This document shows, piece after piece, positions 26,436-33,705 of a DNA stretch of 64,000 nucleotides. Both the position numbers and the translations under genes were made by a program. The notes under the pieces are model-generated. The model was not told the origin of the DNA. It made no database searches and saw nothing but the letters and a program-made list of their open reading frames with translations. The stretch comes from Bacillota bacterium. GTDB lineage: Bacteria > Bacillota > Clostridia > Acetivibrionales > JAEZXR01. Positions within the stretch are counted from its first letter, which is position 1. The number at the start of each line of letters is the position of its first letter. The DNA is taken from positions 1 through 64,000 of the forward strand of contig JAEZXR010000013.1 of NCBI GenBank assembly GCA_023419605.1, read 5' to 3'.

Positions 26436-27085
26436 TTTACGATAGTGTGTCAGAAGTGTTAGGGTATGGAATATTCTGTTGCTTCTAAGTTAATCATATT
26501 AATCAGGTCTTAATGGAGAATCTCTATTGAGGCCTTTTTTGCCCCCGCCCAGGGTAAGCACAGCGGCGGGCTACCCAGTGCCGAATAACTCAGTTTGAAC
26601 ACTAAGAATAAAAGTAACCCTAATAATACCAGTATAATATTTTTATCAAATTAAGTGTACGCACAATTGAAAAGTATGATATGGTATAACATAACGGTAA
26701 AGCGTAACGAACCAATCTTTAAAGTATTCAGTTACTACCGCAACAAAGTAAATATGTGACCCGGCTTAGATATCAGAGTAGCTATCCTTTGATATAGATA
26801 GAGTGTAGAGCAAGTGTTGTAGTAACTGCTACCCGTTCTAATCCTAAAGGCAATTTCAAATAAGGGGCACTTATTGTGGAACAAAGTAAAGGAATCTTAA
26901 CGAAGAAGGCATGGTATTATATGCAGGAACCGATACTGAATAAGGTACTATTTCAAATGAAGTAACTGGCTAACAAACTCATCGAAATAGCATAAATCTT
27001 ATGATTACAAAAACCCCTCCAAGCAAATCTAAAAACAAAATCCAAATCCTGGTTGTAAACCATCCCCCCAATCCTACTCTACTAT
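26436..27085. other. 650-bp non-coding region with possible mobile-element remnant
   Basis: After the toxin terminator (26505-26540) there is no convincing gene until 27134. The stretch 26655-26980 is rich in short inverted repeats and has a start like GTGTACGCAC, an AACGGTAAAGCGTAACG segment and AAGGGGCACTTATTGTGGAAC. These vaguely recall the 5' half of a group II intron, but I cannot confirm this. A 29-codon GTG frame at 26876-26965 (starting VEQSKGILTKKAWYYMQEP) has a possible ribosome binding site but no recognised relatives. GGTTGTAAA at 27051-27059 matches the motif in the lysis-cassette control region. Confidence 0.4.
26505..26540 (+). terminator. Terminator after the toxin-immunity pair
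   Basis: AGGTCTTAATGGAGA can pair, with G-U pairs, with TCTCTATTGAGGCCT, and is followed by TTTTTTG. It ends the toxin-immunity transcript and isolates it from the structural operon downstream. Confidence 0.75.
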
Positions 27086-27121
27086 ATGAATGAACTTTTT
27101 ATTTATAAAAACTAAATTCAT
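27051..27121 (+). promoter_or_regulatory. Candidate control region of the eCIS structural operon
   Basis: GGTTGTAAA (27051-27059) repeats the motif found in the lysis-cassette control region. It is followed by an interrupted palindrome: ATGAAT (27086), TTTTTAT (27096), ATAAAAA (27105) and ATTCAT (27116), with 4-bp spacers on each side and a TT centre. The palindrome ends immediately before the first gene's ribosome binding site, so it may be an operator or a leader stem-loop. Confidence 0.5.
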
Positions 27122-27133
27122 AAGGAGGGTCCC

Positions 27134-27337
27134 ATGGAAGAAATCAAATCTATCATAGAATTTCTTGAAAAAATCAGAACGGCCAACGTAAAAACCTTCG
27201 ACTCCTGTCCCGAGGAAAAACTGCTGCGGGACACGGATTACAACAACCTATACCAAGCCTTTTGGCTGGCTGATTTCCGATTAAAAAATGTAATCAGTTT
27301 ATTAAAATGTGTGGAGGAAAGCTCCAAACAGAAATGA
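27134..27337 (+). CDS. Small acidic protein, first gene of eCIS operon
   Basis: A 67-residue protein with helical character: MEEIKSIIEFLEKIRTANVK, then YNNLYQAFWLADFRLKNVIS. No recognised domain, no signal peptide. AAGGAGGGTCCC precedes the ATG. It leads the structural operon, 100 bp before the AAA+ ATPase gene, so it may be a regulator or assembly factor specific to this system, but this is only position-based. Confidence 0.6.
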   Translation: MEEIKSIIEFLEKIRTANVKTFDSCPEEKLLRDTDYNNLYQAFWLADFRLKNVISLLKCVEESSKQK

Positions 27338-27437
27338 TTGGATAAAAATTACAATTTAATAAAAAACCAGTTGTACATCATCTACTTGATTTTACTTTAT
27401 AGATAAAAGGACCTATTCGATTCAAACATAAGGATGA

Positions 27438-29675
27438 ATGGAAACGATGAGTAAAATTTATACTGCATTTGAAACAAAGAAAAACCAGACGGGTAAAAGT
27501 AAAGCAAAGGCCTACGGTTCAAGCCGGGAGCATCTGGCGGACGAAGTAAAGTGGCTGGAGCTGTTTCTCAGACTCCGCATAGCAAAAGAACAGCAGCCGG
27601 AAGTAGAGAGACAATATACGGGAATGGTAATGCTGAACAGAGAAATATACGGTCTGTTGGGAAGCGACGGTTCTGAAAACTGGGATGAAAACCTTCTGGC
27701 GGATGAACTGGTAAAATTAGAGGAGCAGATCGAAAAAAGGCTTGATGCAAGCAGGCATAAAGGGATCCGGCTCTCATTGCCCCATGTTTCAAAAATGCTG
27801 AACCTGAGCGATTTTGAAGAGAAATGCATTATTGTCTGCCTTGCACCGGAACTGGACCGAAAATTCGAAAAGGTCTACGCTCATTTACAGGACAACCTAT
27901 CAGCTCAAAATCCTAGCATTGATATGGTATTAAAGCTTTTTACGGAATCCGGGCAGGATAGAATTTCATTCCGCACGGCATTTGCTCCACAGGCGCCCCT
28001 TATGCGTTTTTTGATGGAGAATCGAAGTGACTTTATGGACACCCGGGTGCCTCTCATCGCCCGACCTTTAAAACTGGAGGATTGGGCGGTAAATTACCTG
28101 CTGGACTTCGAAGTGCTGGATGAACGCCTGATACGGGTAGCGGAATTACTGCCGGCTGGAGAGGAAAGAGAAGGTAGTGCACTTACCGGTATTGAGGAGA
28201 ATATCGCCCGGTTTATGGCGTATTACAGATCAAATGAGGAGGGCAAACCCAGACAGATTTTTTACCTGTACGGTCCGGATGGAGCCGGAAAAAAGAATCA
28301 TGTCAGGGCAGTTTGCCGCAAGCTGGGGCATTTATTGATCGTTGCCGATGTAGAAAAAACGCTGGCCTCCGACACGTCCTTCACAGAAACGTTACAGCTT
28401 CTGGGACGTCATGCGATGCTTGGAAATGCGGCTCTTTGTCTTGAAAATTTCAGCATTTTGCTGACGGAAGACGAAAAATACCAGTTTAAACTTCATTTGC
28501 TTATGCAAATGCTTACAACTTTTGCTCCCCTTACCTTCATTCTCGGTCAATCCTCGTGGAGTCCTGCCTTACTCAGTGTACAATCAAATTTTGTACAAAT
28601 TGAATGCCCCCTCCCGGATGAAAGGGAGCGTAAGGAATATTGGGAAAGATTCAGCCAGAGCTATAAGCTTGGACAGGATATAAATATGGAAGATCTCACG
28701 GGTAGTTTTCGTTTTACACAGGGTCAGATACAAGCAGCCTTACATCACAGTGAAAGCCTTGCGGTTTGGAACGGAGCCAAAAACGGCCTCATCGGGGAAG
28801 ACGAGCTATACAATGCCTGCTATGCCCAATCCAACAGGAAGCTAAATGCTTTGGCAACGAAAATTAGAGCTGTATATAATTGGGATGTCCTTGTTCTTCC
28901 TCCTGACCAGATATCCCAATTAAGAGAGATTTGCTACCAGGTGAAGTACCGGCCGGTTGTATATGGAGATTGGGGGTTTGAACGGCGGCTGTCGCTGGGA
29001 AAAGGACTTAATGTCCTTTTTTCCGGGCCACCTGGCTGTGGAAAGACCATGGCTGCGGAGGTTATCGCCAACGAGCTGGGGCTGGAGATCTACAAGATTG
29101 ACGTATCCCAACTGGTGAGTAAATACATTGGGGAAACGGAAAAGAATCTGGCAAGAATCTTTTTGGAAGCGGAAACTTCCAATGCAATTCTGTTTTTTGA
29201 TGAAGCGGACGCATTGTTTGGAAAACGTTCCGAGGTAAAGGATTCCCATGACCGGTATGCCAATCTGGAGATCAGCTATCTGCTCCAGAAAATGGAGGAA
29301 TATAAGGGGATCGTCATCCTGGCGACCAACTTGAACCAGAATATCGATGAAGCTTTTCTGCGCAGACTTCATTTCAGTGTGGAATTTCCGTTCCCGGAAA
29401 AGGAGCAGCGCAAGCGAATCTGGCAAGGGATGTTTCCACAGAGTGCGCCTCTGGATAAGAATATTGATTATGAATTCATGGCAGATAAGTTCATGCTGGC
29501 GGGCGGCAACATAAAAAATATCGCTCTGAATGCCGCGTTTTATGCGGCTCATGAGTCCGGTAGCATTGGAATGAAGCATATTATGCTTGCAGCAAAACGC
29601 GAATATAAAAAACTGGGGAAAACCTTCCTGAAATCGGATTTTGACCCCTATTACCAACTGATTGAGGTGATGTAA
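27438..29675 (+). CDS. AAA+ ATPase of the contractile injection system (Afp15/Pvc15-like)
   Basis: A 745-residue protein with two nucleotide-binding modules. The first (about residues 250-470) has GPDGAGKK at 279-286, lacking the Ser/Thr that should follow the Lys, so it is probably inactive. The second has a full Walker A GPPGCGKT (530-537), Walker B ILFFDEADALFG, sensor 1 VILATNLNQNIDEAF and an arginine finger in FLRRLHFSVEFPFPEKEQ. Such ATPases are universal in extracellular contractile injection systems and act in assembly, cargo loading or tail-length control rather than in sheath recycling. The stop is 2 nt before the DUF4255 gene. Two ATGs, 27438 and 27447, are possible starts. Confidence 0.9.
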   Translation: METMSKIYTAFETKKNQTGKSKAKAYGSSREHLADEVKWLELFLRLRIAKEQQPEVERQYTGMVMLNREIYGLLGSDGSENWDENLLADELVKLEEQIEKRLDASRHKGIRLSLPHVSKMLNLSDFEEKCIIVCLAPELDRKFEKVYAHLQDNLSAQNPSIDMVLKLFTESGQDRISFRTAFAPQAPLMRFLMENRSDFMDTRVPLIARPLKLEDWAVNYLLDFEVLDERLIRVAELLPAGEEREGSALTGIEENIARFMAYYRSNEEGKPRQIFYLYGPDGAGKKNHVRAVCRKLGHLLIVADVEKTLASDTSFTETLQLLGRHAMLGNAALCLENFSILLTEDEKYQFKLHLLMQMLTTFAPLTFILGQSSWSPALLSVQSNFVQIECPLPDERERKEYWERFSQSYKLGQDINMEDLTGSFRFTQGQIQAALHHSESLAVWNGAKNGLIGEDELYNACYAQSNRKLNALATKIRAVYNWDVLVLPPDQISQLREICYQVKYRPVVYGDWGFERRLSLGKGLNVLFSGPPGCGKTMAAEVIANELGLEIYKIDVSQLVSKYIGETEKNLARIFLEAETSNAILFFDEADALFGKRSEVKDSHDRYANLEISYLLQKMEEYKGIVILATNLNQNIDEAFLRRLHFSVEFPFPEKEQRKRIWQGMFPQSAPLDKNIDYEFMADKFMLAGGNIKNIALNAAFYAAHESGSIGMKHIMLAAKREYKKLGKTFLKSDFDPYYQLIEVM

Positions 29676-29677
29676 TC

Positions 29678-30253
29678 ATGGCAGTGGATACAGGTAGTGT
29701 AATAAGAGATGTCAGTGCAAGTTTAAAGGCACTGCTTAAAACAAATATTCCGGAGCTCAATGATGACAGCTTTATAAACTTTGGGTCTCCCAGCGAAATC
29801 GATGCATCGACAATGAAGCTTTCAATGTGCCTGTATTACCTAAGTCACAGCCCAAGTATGCGGAACAGCGAAAAGGAAGCCGTTGGCAGTTCAAACCAGT
29901 TTTACTATCCGCCCGCATACCTTGATCTTTACTATCTCATGACTCCCTATGCCAAGGACAGGGAAACGGAGCTGCTGATATTGGGAAGAATCTTCCAACT
30001 GTTCCATCAGCACTCGGTCTTAAGCGGCAGCGACCTGAAAGGGAATCTCATATCCTGCGGCAATGAGGAAATCCGGATTTCTTACAATAACCTGACGGTA
30101 CAGGATATAAAACAGCTCTGGGAGGTTTTCCCCGGAAAGCCTGCCAAGGTAAGCCTGTCCTATCTGGTGTCGCCTGTCAAGCTGCCGGCTGAAAAGACAA
30201 TCACGATACCGAGAGTTCAGGCAAGGGATCTGGGCGTCCATCAAATTAAATAA
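29678..30253 (+). CDS. DUF4255 family protein (Pvc16/Afp16-like tail terminator)
   Basis: A 191-residue protein with the DUF4255 layout: AVDTGSVIRDVSASLKALLK at the N-terminus, INFGSPSEIDASTMKLSMCL, then FYYPPAYLDLYYLMTPYAKD and a beta-rich C-terminus. In Afp/PVC particles the equivalent caps the tube and sheath and fixes tail length. GAGGTGATGTAATC upstream overlaps the ATPase stop. It precedes the sheath gene, as often in such clusters. Confidence 0.85.
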   Translation: MAVDTGSVIRDVSASLKALLKTNIPELNDDSFINFGSPSEIDASTMKLSMCLYYLSHSPSMRNSEKEAVGSSNQFYYPPAYLDLYYLMTPYAKDRETELLILGRIFQLFHQHSVLSGSDLKGNLISCGNEEIRISYNNLTVQDIKQLWEVFPGKPAKVSLSYLVSPVKLPAEKTITIPRVQARDLGVHQIK

Positions 30254-30309
30254 TAGACTGAATGATCCGCCTTTGAAGGGGGTGATTCACGGAGTAAAGA
30301 TAGAATCTG

Positions 30310-30392
30310 AAAACCAATAGTGTAGGATATGATTTCGCAATTTTAAAAAATATGAAATTGTGAGGCATATAGGCCCTAAAATTGTTAGGGCC
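30310..30392 (+). promoter_or_regulatory. Two leader hairpins upstream of the sheath gene
   Basis: TTCGCAATTT faces AAATTGTGAG, and just after it GGCCCTAA (30372-30379) and TTAGGGCC (30385-30392) form an 8-bp stem with a 5-nt loop, about 34 nt before the sheath start. There is no T-run on the plus strand, so an mRNA-stabilising or attenuating structure for the most abundant structural protein is likelier than a terminator. Confidence 0.45.
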
Positions 30393-30425
30393 GTCAAAAA
30401 ACAGTTATTACAAGGAGGGCTTGAA

Positions 30426-31964
30426 ATGCCAAATTATCGTTCACCTGGAGTTTATGTAGAGGAAGTGTCAAGTGGGGTCAAACCCATTGCAGGTGTGGGT
30501 ACATCTGTTGGCGCTTTTGTAGGAATTGCAGAGAGAGGTGTCATCGGCAAGGCCATACTGGTAACCAATTGGAGCCAGTTTGTAGATGAATTCGGAAGTT
30601 TCATACCGAATGCATACCTTGCTTACGCGGTGTACAATTTCTTTGCGGAAGGCGGTACATCCTGTTATGTAGTAAGGGCCGCTTCAAATGATGTCAAAAC
30701 ATCCGCTGTCGTTATAAAAGACAGTGAAGGCGGGGACCTTTTCAAAGTTTTTGCCCGGTCCGAAGGTGCCTGGGGGAACAGAATTTCTGTTAAAATCAGT
30801 GCATCCTCAAATGGTCAACTGGGAGGATTCAAACTGATTGTACAGTATTTGAAGTCCAGCTCATTTGATGACGAATACGTAGGAGACGGCATAGATGGTA
30901 AAGTTGAAGAGACCTTCGACAATTTACTTTTAACAAATTTTAAAGAAAAAATAAATGACGTTTCCGCTTTCGTTAAGGTAGAACCTCTTGTAGACCTGAC
31001 CGTCTTGGAAAATATGGAAAAGATACCTGCGTTTACTACAGCTCCCGTGGCTTTGGCAGGCGGAGTTGATGGAATGACTTCCATAGACTTTTTGGGAAGT
31101 GAATATGTAAGGAACGGGTTACATGCGTTTGATACGATCGATGATATTAATATCATTGCCGTGCCTGATATCGCGGATATGGTGGGAAGCCGTGACACTG
31201 TGCTTCAAATGCTGAATTACTGCAAACAAAGAAAGGATTGTTTCTTTATTGTTGATCCGCCGCACGGTCTGACTCCAACGGATGTAAAGAACTTTAAAGA
31301 AGGTGCGGACAGGTTCGCAGGCAATTCCTTCAACTCGTCCTATGGTGCCCTGTATTATCCATGGGTGTTTATTAATGACCCATTGACCGGCAAGAAAAAG
31401 CTGGTGCCCCCATCCGGTGCTATCGCAGGAACCTACGCCTATGTGGATTCATCACGCGGAGTGCATAAAGCGCCTGCAGGAACTTCTGACGGCTTCTTGG
31501 ATACAGTAGTGGGGATAGAAAGAATAGTAACAAAAGGCGAGCAGGAAGTGTTAAATCCCATTGGTGTTAATGTGATCCGTTCACTGCCGGAGGGAATCTG
31601 CGTATGGGGAGCCAGAACTCTTTCCTCCGATTCCGAATGGAACTATATCAACGTACGGCGCTTGATGATGTATATTGAAGAGTCCCTGGACAAGGGAAGC
31701 CAATGGGTAGTATTTGAGCCCAATGACCCAAGTTTGTGGGGAAAAGTAAAACGGAACCTGACAGCGTTCCTGACCAGAGTGTGGAGAGATGGCGCTTTAT
31801 ACGGTTCTACCCAGGAAGAGGCTTTCTTTGTTAAGGTAGATGAAGAGAACAATCCTCCAGCAGTGAGAGATGCAGGCCAGCTGGTTATCGAAGTTGGAGT
31901 GGCTCCTGTAAAACCTGCAGAATTCGTAATTATCAGGGTTAGCCAGAAGACGCTGTCCAAATAA
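30426..31964 (+). CDS. Contractile tail sheath protein
   Basis: A 512-residue sheath subunit. The N-terminus PNYRSPGVYVEEVSSGVKPI and the SVGAFVGIAERG segment are the standard start of phage-tail-sheath and Pvc2-4 proteins. The C-terminal part contains GICVWGARTLSSDSEWNYIN, NVRRLMMYIEESL, WVVFEPNDPSLW and LVIEVGVAPVKPAEFVIIRV, the strands that lock neighbouring subunits. The ATG at 30426 has AAGGAGGGCTTGAA upstream; an in-frame earlier codon near 30360 does not. Only one sheath gene is present, whereas Afp/PVC have three. Sheath contraction drives the tube into the target. Confidence 0.93.
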   Translation: MPNYRSPGVYVEEVSSGVKPIAGVGTSVGAFVGIAERGVIGKAILVTNWSQFVDEFGSFIPNAYLAYAVYNFFAEGGTSCYVVRAASNDVKTSAVVIKDSEGGDLFKVFARSEGAWGNRISVKISASSNGQLGGFKLIVQYLKSSSFDDEYVGDGIDGKVEETFDNLLLTNFKEKINDVSAFVKVEPLVDLTVLENMEKIPAFTTAPVALAGGVDGMTSIDFLGSEYVRNGLHAFDTIDDINIIAVPDIADMVGSRDTVLQMLNYCKQRKDCFFIVDPPHGLTPTDVKNFKEGADRFAGNSFNSSYGALYYPWVFINDPLTGKKKLVPPSGAIAGTYAYVDSSRGVHKAPAGTSDGFLDTVVGIERIVTKGEQEVLNPIGVNVIRSLPEGICVWGARTLSSDSEWNYINVRRLMMYIEESLDKGSQWVVFEPNDPSLWGKVKRNLTAFLTRVWRDGALYGSTQEEAFFVKVDEENNPPAVRDAGQLVIEVGVAPVKPAEFVIIRVSQKTLSK

Positions 31965-31988
31965 CTATAAAGAGAGGAGAATCATATC

Positions 31989-32432
31989 ATGCCTACCGGT
32001 AAAAGAAACGATCCATACAGAAATTTTAGATTCAGAGTTGTTATTGACGGCATCCAGGCGGCAGCCTTTGCCGATGCTACCATACCCGATATAACCACAG
32101 AAGCGGTGGATTACCGCGAAGGAACCGATACCCCTCATTCCAGAAAGCTTTCCGGGCTCACGAAATTCGGGAATATAACCTTAAAAAGAGGTCTTACGGA
32201 TTCCATGGACCTGTACAACTGGCGTAAGGCGGTTGTGGAAAAAGGTGCACTCAAAAACAGAAAGAGTCTGTCCATTATCCTGATTGATGAGGAAGGAAAT
32301 GACAAAGCACAATGGGATATAGTGGAAGCATGGCCTGTTAAATACGATGTCAGCGCTTTGAGTGCAAAGGGAAATGAAGTTAGTATTGAGTCCATTGAGC
32401 TGGTACACGAAGGTGTTTCAAGAGTTAGATAA
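31989..32432 (+). CDS. Tail tube protein (first of two, T4 gp19-like)
   Basis: A 147-residue tube subunit: PTGKRNDPYRNFRFRVVIDG followed by FADATIPDI, YREGTDTPHSRKLSGLTKFG and NITLKRGLTDSMDLYNWRKA. This is the Pvc1/T4 gp19 pattern. It forms the inner tube inside the sheath. AAGAGAGGAGAATCATATC precedes the ATG, 24 nt after the sheath gene. The C-terminus ends in the usual VSIESIELVHEG strand. Confidence 0.9.
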   Translation: MPTGKRNDPYRNFRFRVVIDGIQAAAFADATIPDITTEAVDYREGTDTPHSRKLSGLTKFGNITLKRGLTDSMDLYNWRKAVVEKGALKNRKSLSIILIDEEGNDKAQWDIVEAWPVKYDVSALSAKGNEVSIESIELVHEGVSRVR

Positions 32433-32607
32433 TTCAATGGAAGAATTGTATTGCCGTAAAAATTAGAAGTACCCGCAAAGTACCAGCTTGAATTGATAAT
32501 ATACACCAAATTTATTGATAAAGGTATTTTATATCATTCAACTTGGCTTTGCTTTGCGGCAATTTATTGGGGTAACGAAATTCTTCAGACGAGAAGTGAG
32601 GTAAACC

Positions 32608-32976
32608 ATGGACATTTTACAAACAGAATTCAATTTTACCCTTCCGAAGGGGTATGTAGACGAGACGGGCACTCTTCATAAACAAGGTATTATGCGACTG
32701 GCTACTGCAGCGGATGAAATCATGCCCCTCCGGGATTCCAGGGTCCAGCAAAATCCGGCCTATCTGACCGTCATTCTCCTTTCCAGGGTGGTAACAAGCC
32801 TGGGAAGTTTGAAAATGATAACTCCAAGGATCATCGAAGATTTGTATACTTCTGATTTTGCATACCTGCAGGAAATGTACAACAGAATCAACCAAAATGG
32901 TGCAAACGTGATAAAAACCAAATGCCCCAAATGTGAACATTCTTTTGATGTTGAGGCTGAGACTTTGGGGGAATAG
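32608..32976 (+). CDS. Tail assembly chaperone-like protein with zinc-ribbon end (zero-frame product)
   Basis: A 122-residue protein: FNFTLPKGYVDETGTLHKQG, then MRLATAADEIMPLRDSRVQQ and NPAYLTVILLSRVVTSLG. This arrangement is common in eCIS and some phage clusters at the place of the tail assembly chaperone G. It ends with a CPKCEHSFDVEAETLGE tail whose Cys pair could bind metal. GAAGTGAGGTAAACC precedes the ATG. The 3' end carries T TTG GGG (32964-32970), an 8-nt spacer and a stem-loop, and a conserved frame lies in -1, so part of the product may be extended by frameshift. The 176-bp gap before it contains no gene I can support. Confidence 0.8.
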   Translation: MDILQTEFNFTLPKGYVDETGTLHKQGIMRLATAADEIMPLRDSRVQQNPAYLTVILLSRVVTSLGSLKMITPRIIEDLYTSDFAYLQEMYNRINQNGANVIKTKCPKCEHSFDVEAETLGE

Positions 32977-33014
32977 TTGGCTACCCACTTGACCGCCTCT
33001 ATGAGGAGGTAGCC
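32964..33014 (+). promoter_or_regulatory. Candidate programmed -1 frameshift site
   Basis: Slippery heptamer T TTG GGG (32964-32970) is in phase with the chaperone frame (ACT TTG GGG GAA TAG). After 8 nt there is a stem: GGCTACC (32979-32985) with GGTAGCC (33008-33014), enclosing a smaller CCTC/GAGG hairpin with a TAT loop (32996-33006). After a -1 slip, translation would read GGA ATA GTT GGC TAC and continue as the DUF6760-like protein. Confidence 0.6.
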
Positions 33015-33158
33015 TTTCTGGCCTATTACCTGCACTGGGATTATAAGTCGGTTTTGAGTTTGGAACACATGGAAAGAGAACGCTGGTGCCGGGAAGTCAG
33101 TAAAATTAACAAAACGCTTAATGGCGATGAAAGCAAAGAAGGTTTTTTTGAGGCATAG
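32976..33158 (+). CDS. DUF6760-like small protein, likely made as -1 frameshift extension
   Basis: The frame encodes GYPLDRLYEEVAFLAYYLHW, then SLEHMERERWCREVSKINKT, about 60 residues. This matches the small family (DUF6760 as I recall it) found in extracellular contractile injection clusters between the tail proteins. There is no ATG, GTG or TTG between the in-frame stop at 32958-32960 and the conserved start; the first in-frame ATG is at 33069, deep inside. It is therefore probably expressed by -1 frameshifting from the preceding gene, or from a rare start such as ATA at 32973. It would play the part of the phage tail-assembly T domain (inference). Confidence 0.7.
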   Translation, partial: VGYPLDRLYEEVAFLAYYLHWDYKSVLSLEHMERERWCREVSKINKTLNGDESKEGFFEA

Positions 33159-33170
33159 GAGGGTACCATA

Positions 33171-33647
33171 ATGCCGAATTTAGTCAACGTTGTAAAGAAA
33201 AGAAACTGGATTCTCGGGAATCGGGTAGATCCATACCTTACATTTAACTTCATAGTGGAGATTGACGGGGTTGCTGTCGCCGGATTTAATGATGTTTCCG
33301 GTCTGAGTGTTGAAACCCAGGTGGAGAGAAAAACCTTTGGCGGAGAAAATCATAGGGAGCATACTTTTATTGTGCAGACAAAGTATAGTGATATCACTTT
33401 AAAGCAGGGGATGACTAATGATAATTATATGTGGGAGTGGTATCAGGATGTAATCAGCGGTCCGCCGATAGAGAGACGTAACGGTTCCATATACTTATTG
33501 GATCACGCCGGTAATCCTAAAGTTTGGTGGGATTTTTGGGAGGCTTGCCCCATAAAATGGGAAGGACCCACATTTAATGCAGCGAGCAGTGCAGTGGCGG
33601 TGGAAACCCTCGTGTTGACCCATAACGGACTCTACATGCACAAATAA
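33171..33647 (+). CDS. Tail tube protein (second, Pvc5-like)
   Basis: A 158-residue tube-fold protein: YLTFNFIVEIDGVAVAGFND, then VSGLSVETQVERKTFGGENH, SDITLKQGMTND and WWDFWEACPIKWEGPTFNA. It is longer than the first tube protein and probably forms the ring that joins the tube to the baseplate hub, as Pvc5 does. GGAGGGTACCATA precedes the ATG, 12 nt after the DUF6760-like stop. Confidence 0.9.
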   Translation: MPNLVNVVKKRNWILGNRVDPYLTFNFIVEIDGVAVAGFNDVSGLSVETQVERKTFGGENHREHTFIVQTKYSDITLKQGMTNDNYMWEWYQDVISGPPIERRNGSIYLLDHAGNPKVWWDFWEACPIKWEGPTFNAASSAVAVETLVLTHNGLYMHK

Positions 33648-33705
33648 TATCCCTTTAGACAACCGTCTGAAAATACCAACAAAGGGTGTATATAAGGTTA
33701 ATTGT

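Noticed and set aside
32450..32563. Inverted ATTGCCGTAAA / TTTGCGGCAAT pair between tube and chaperone genes
   Set aside because: The arms are about 90 bp apart, not exact and without further support; noted only as a weak structure.
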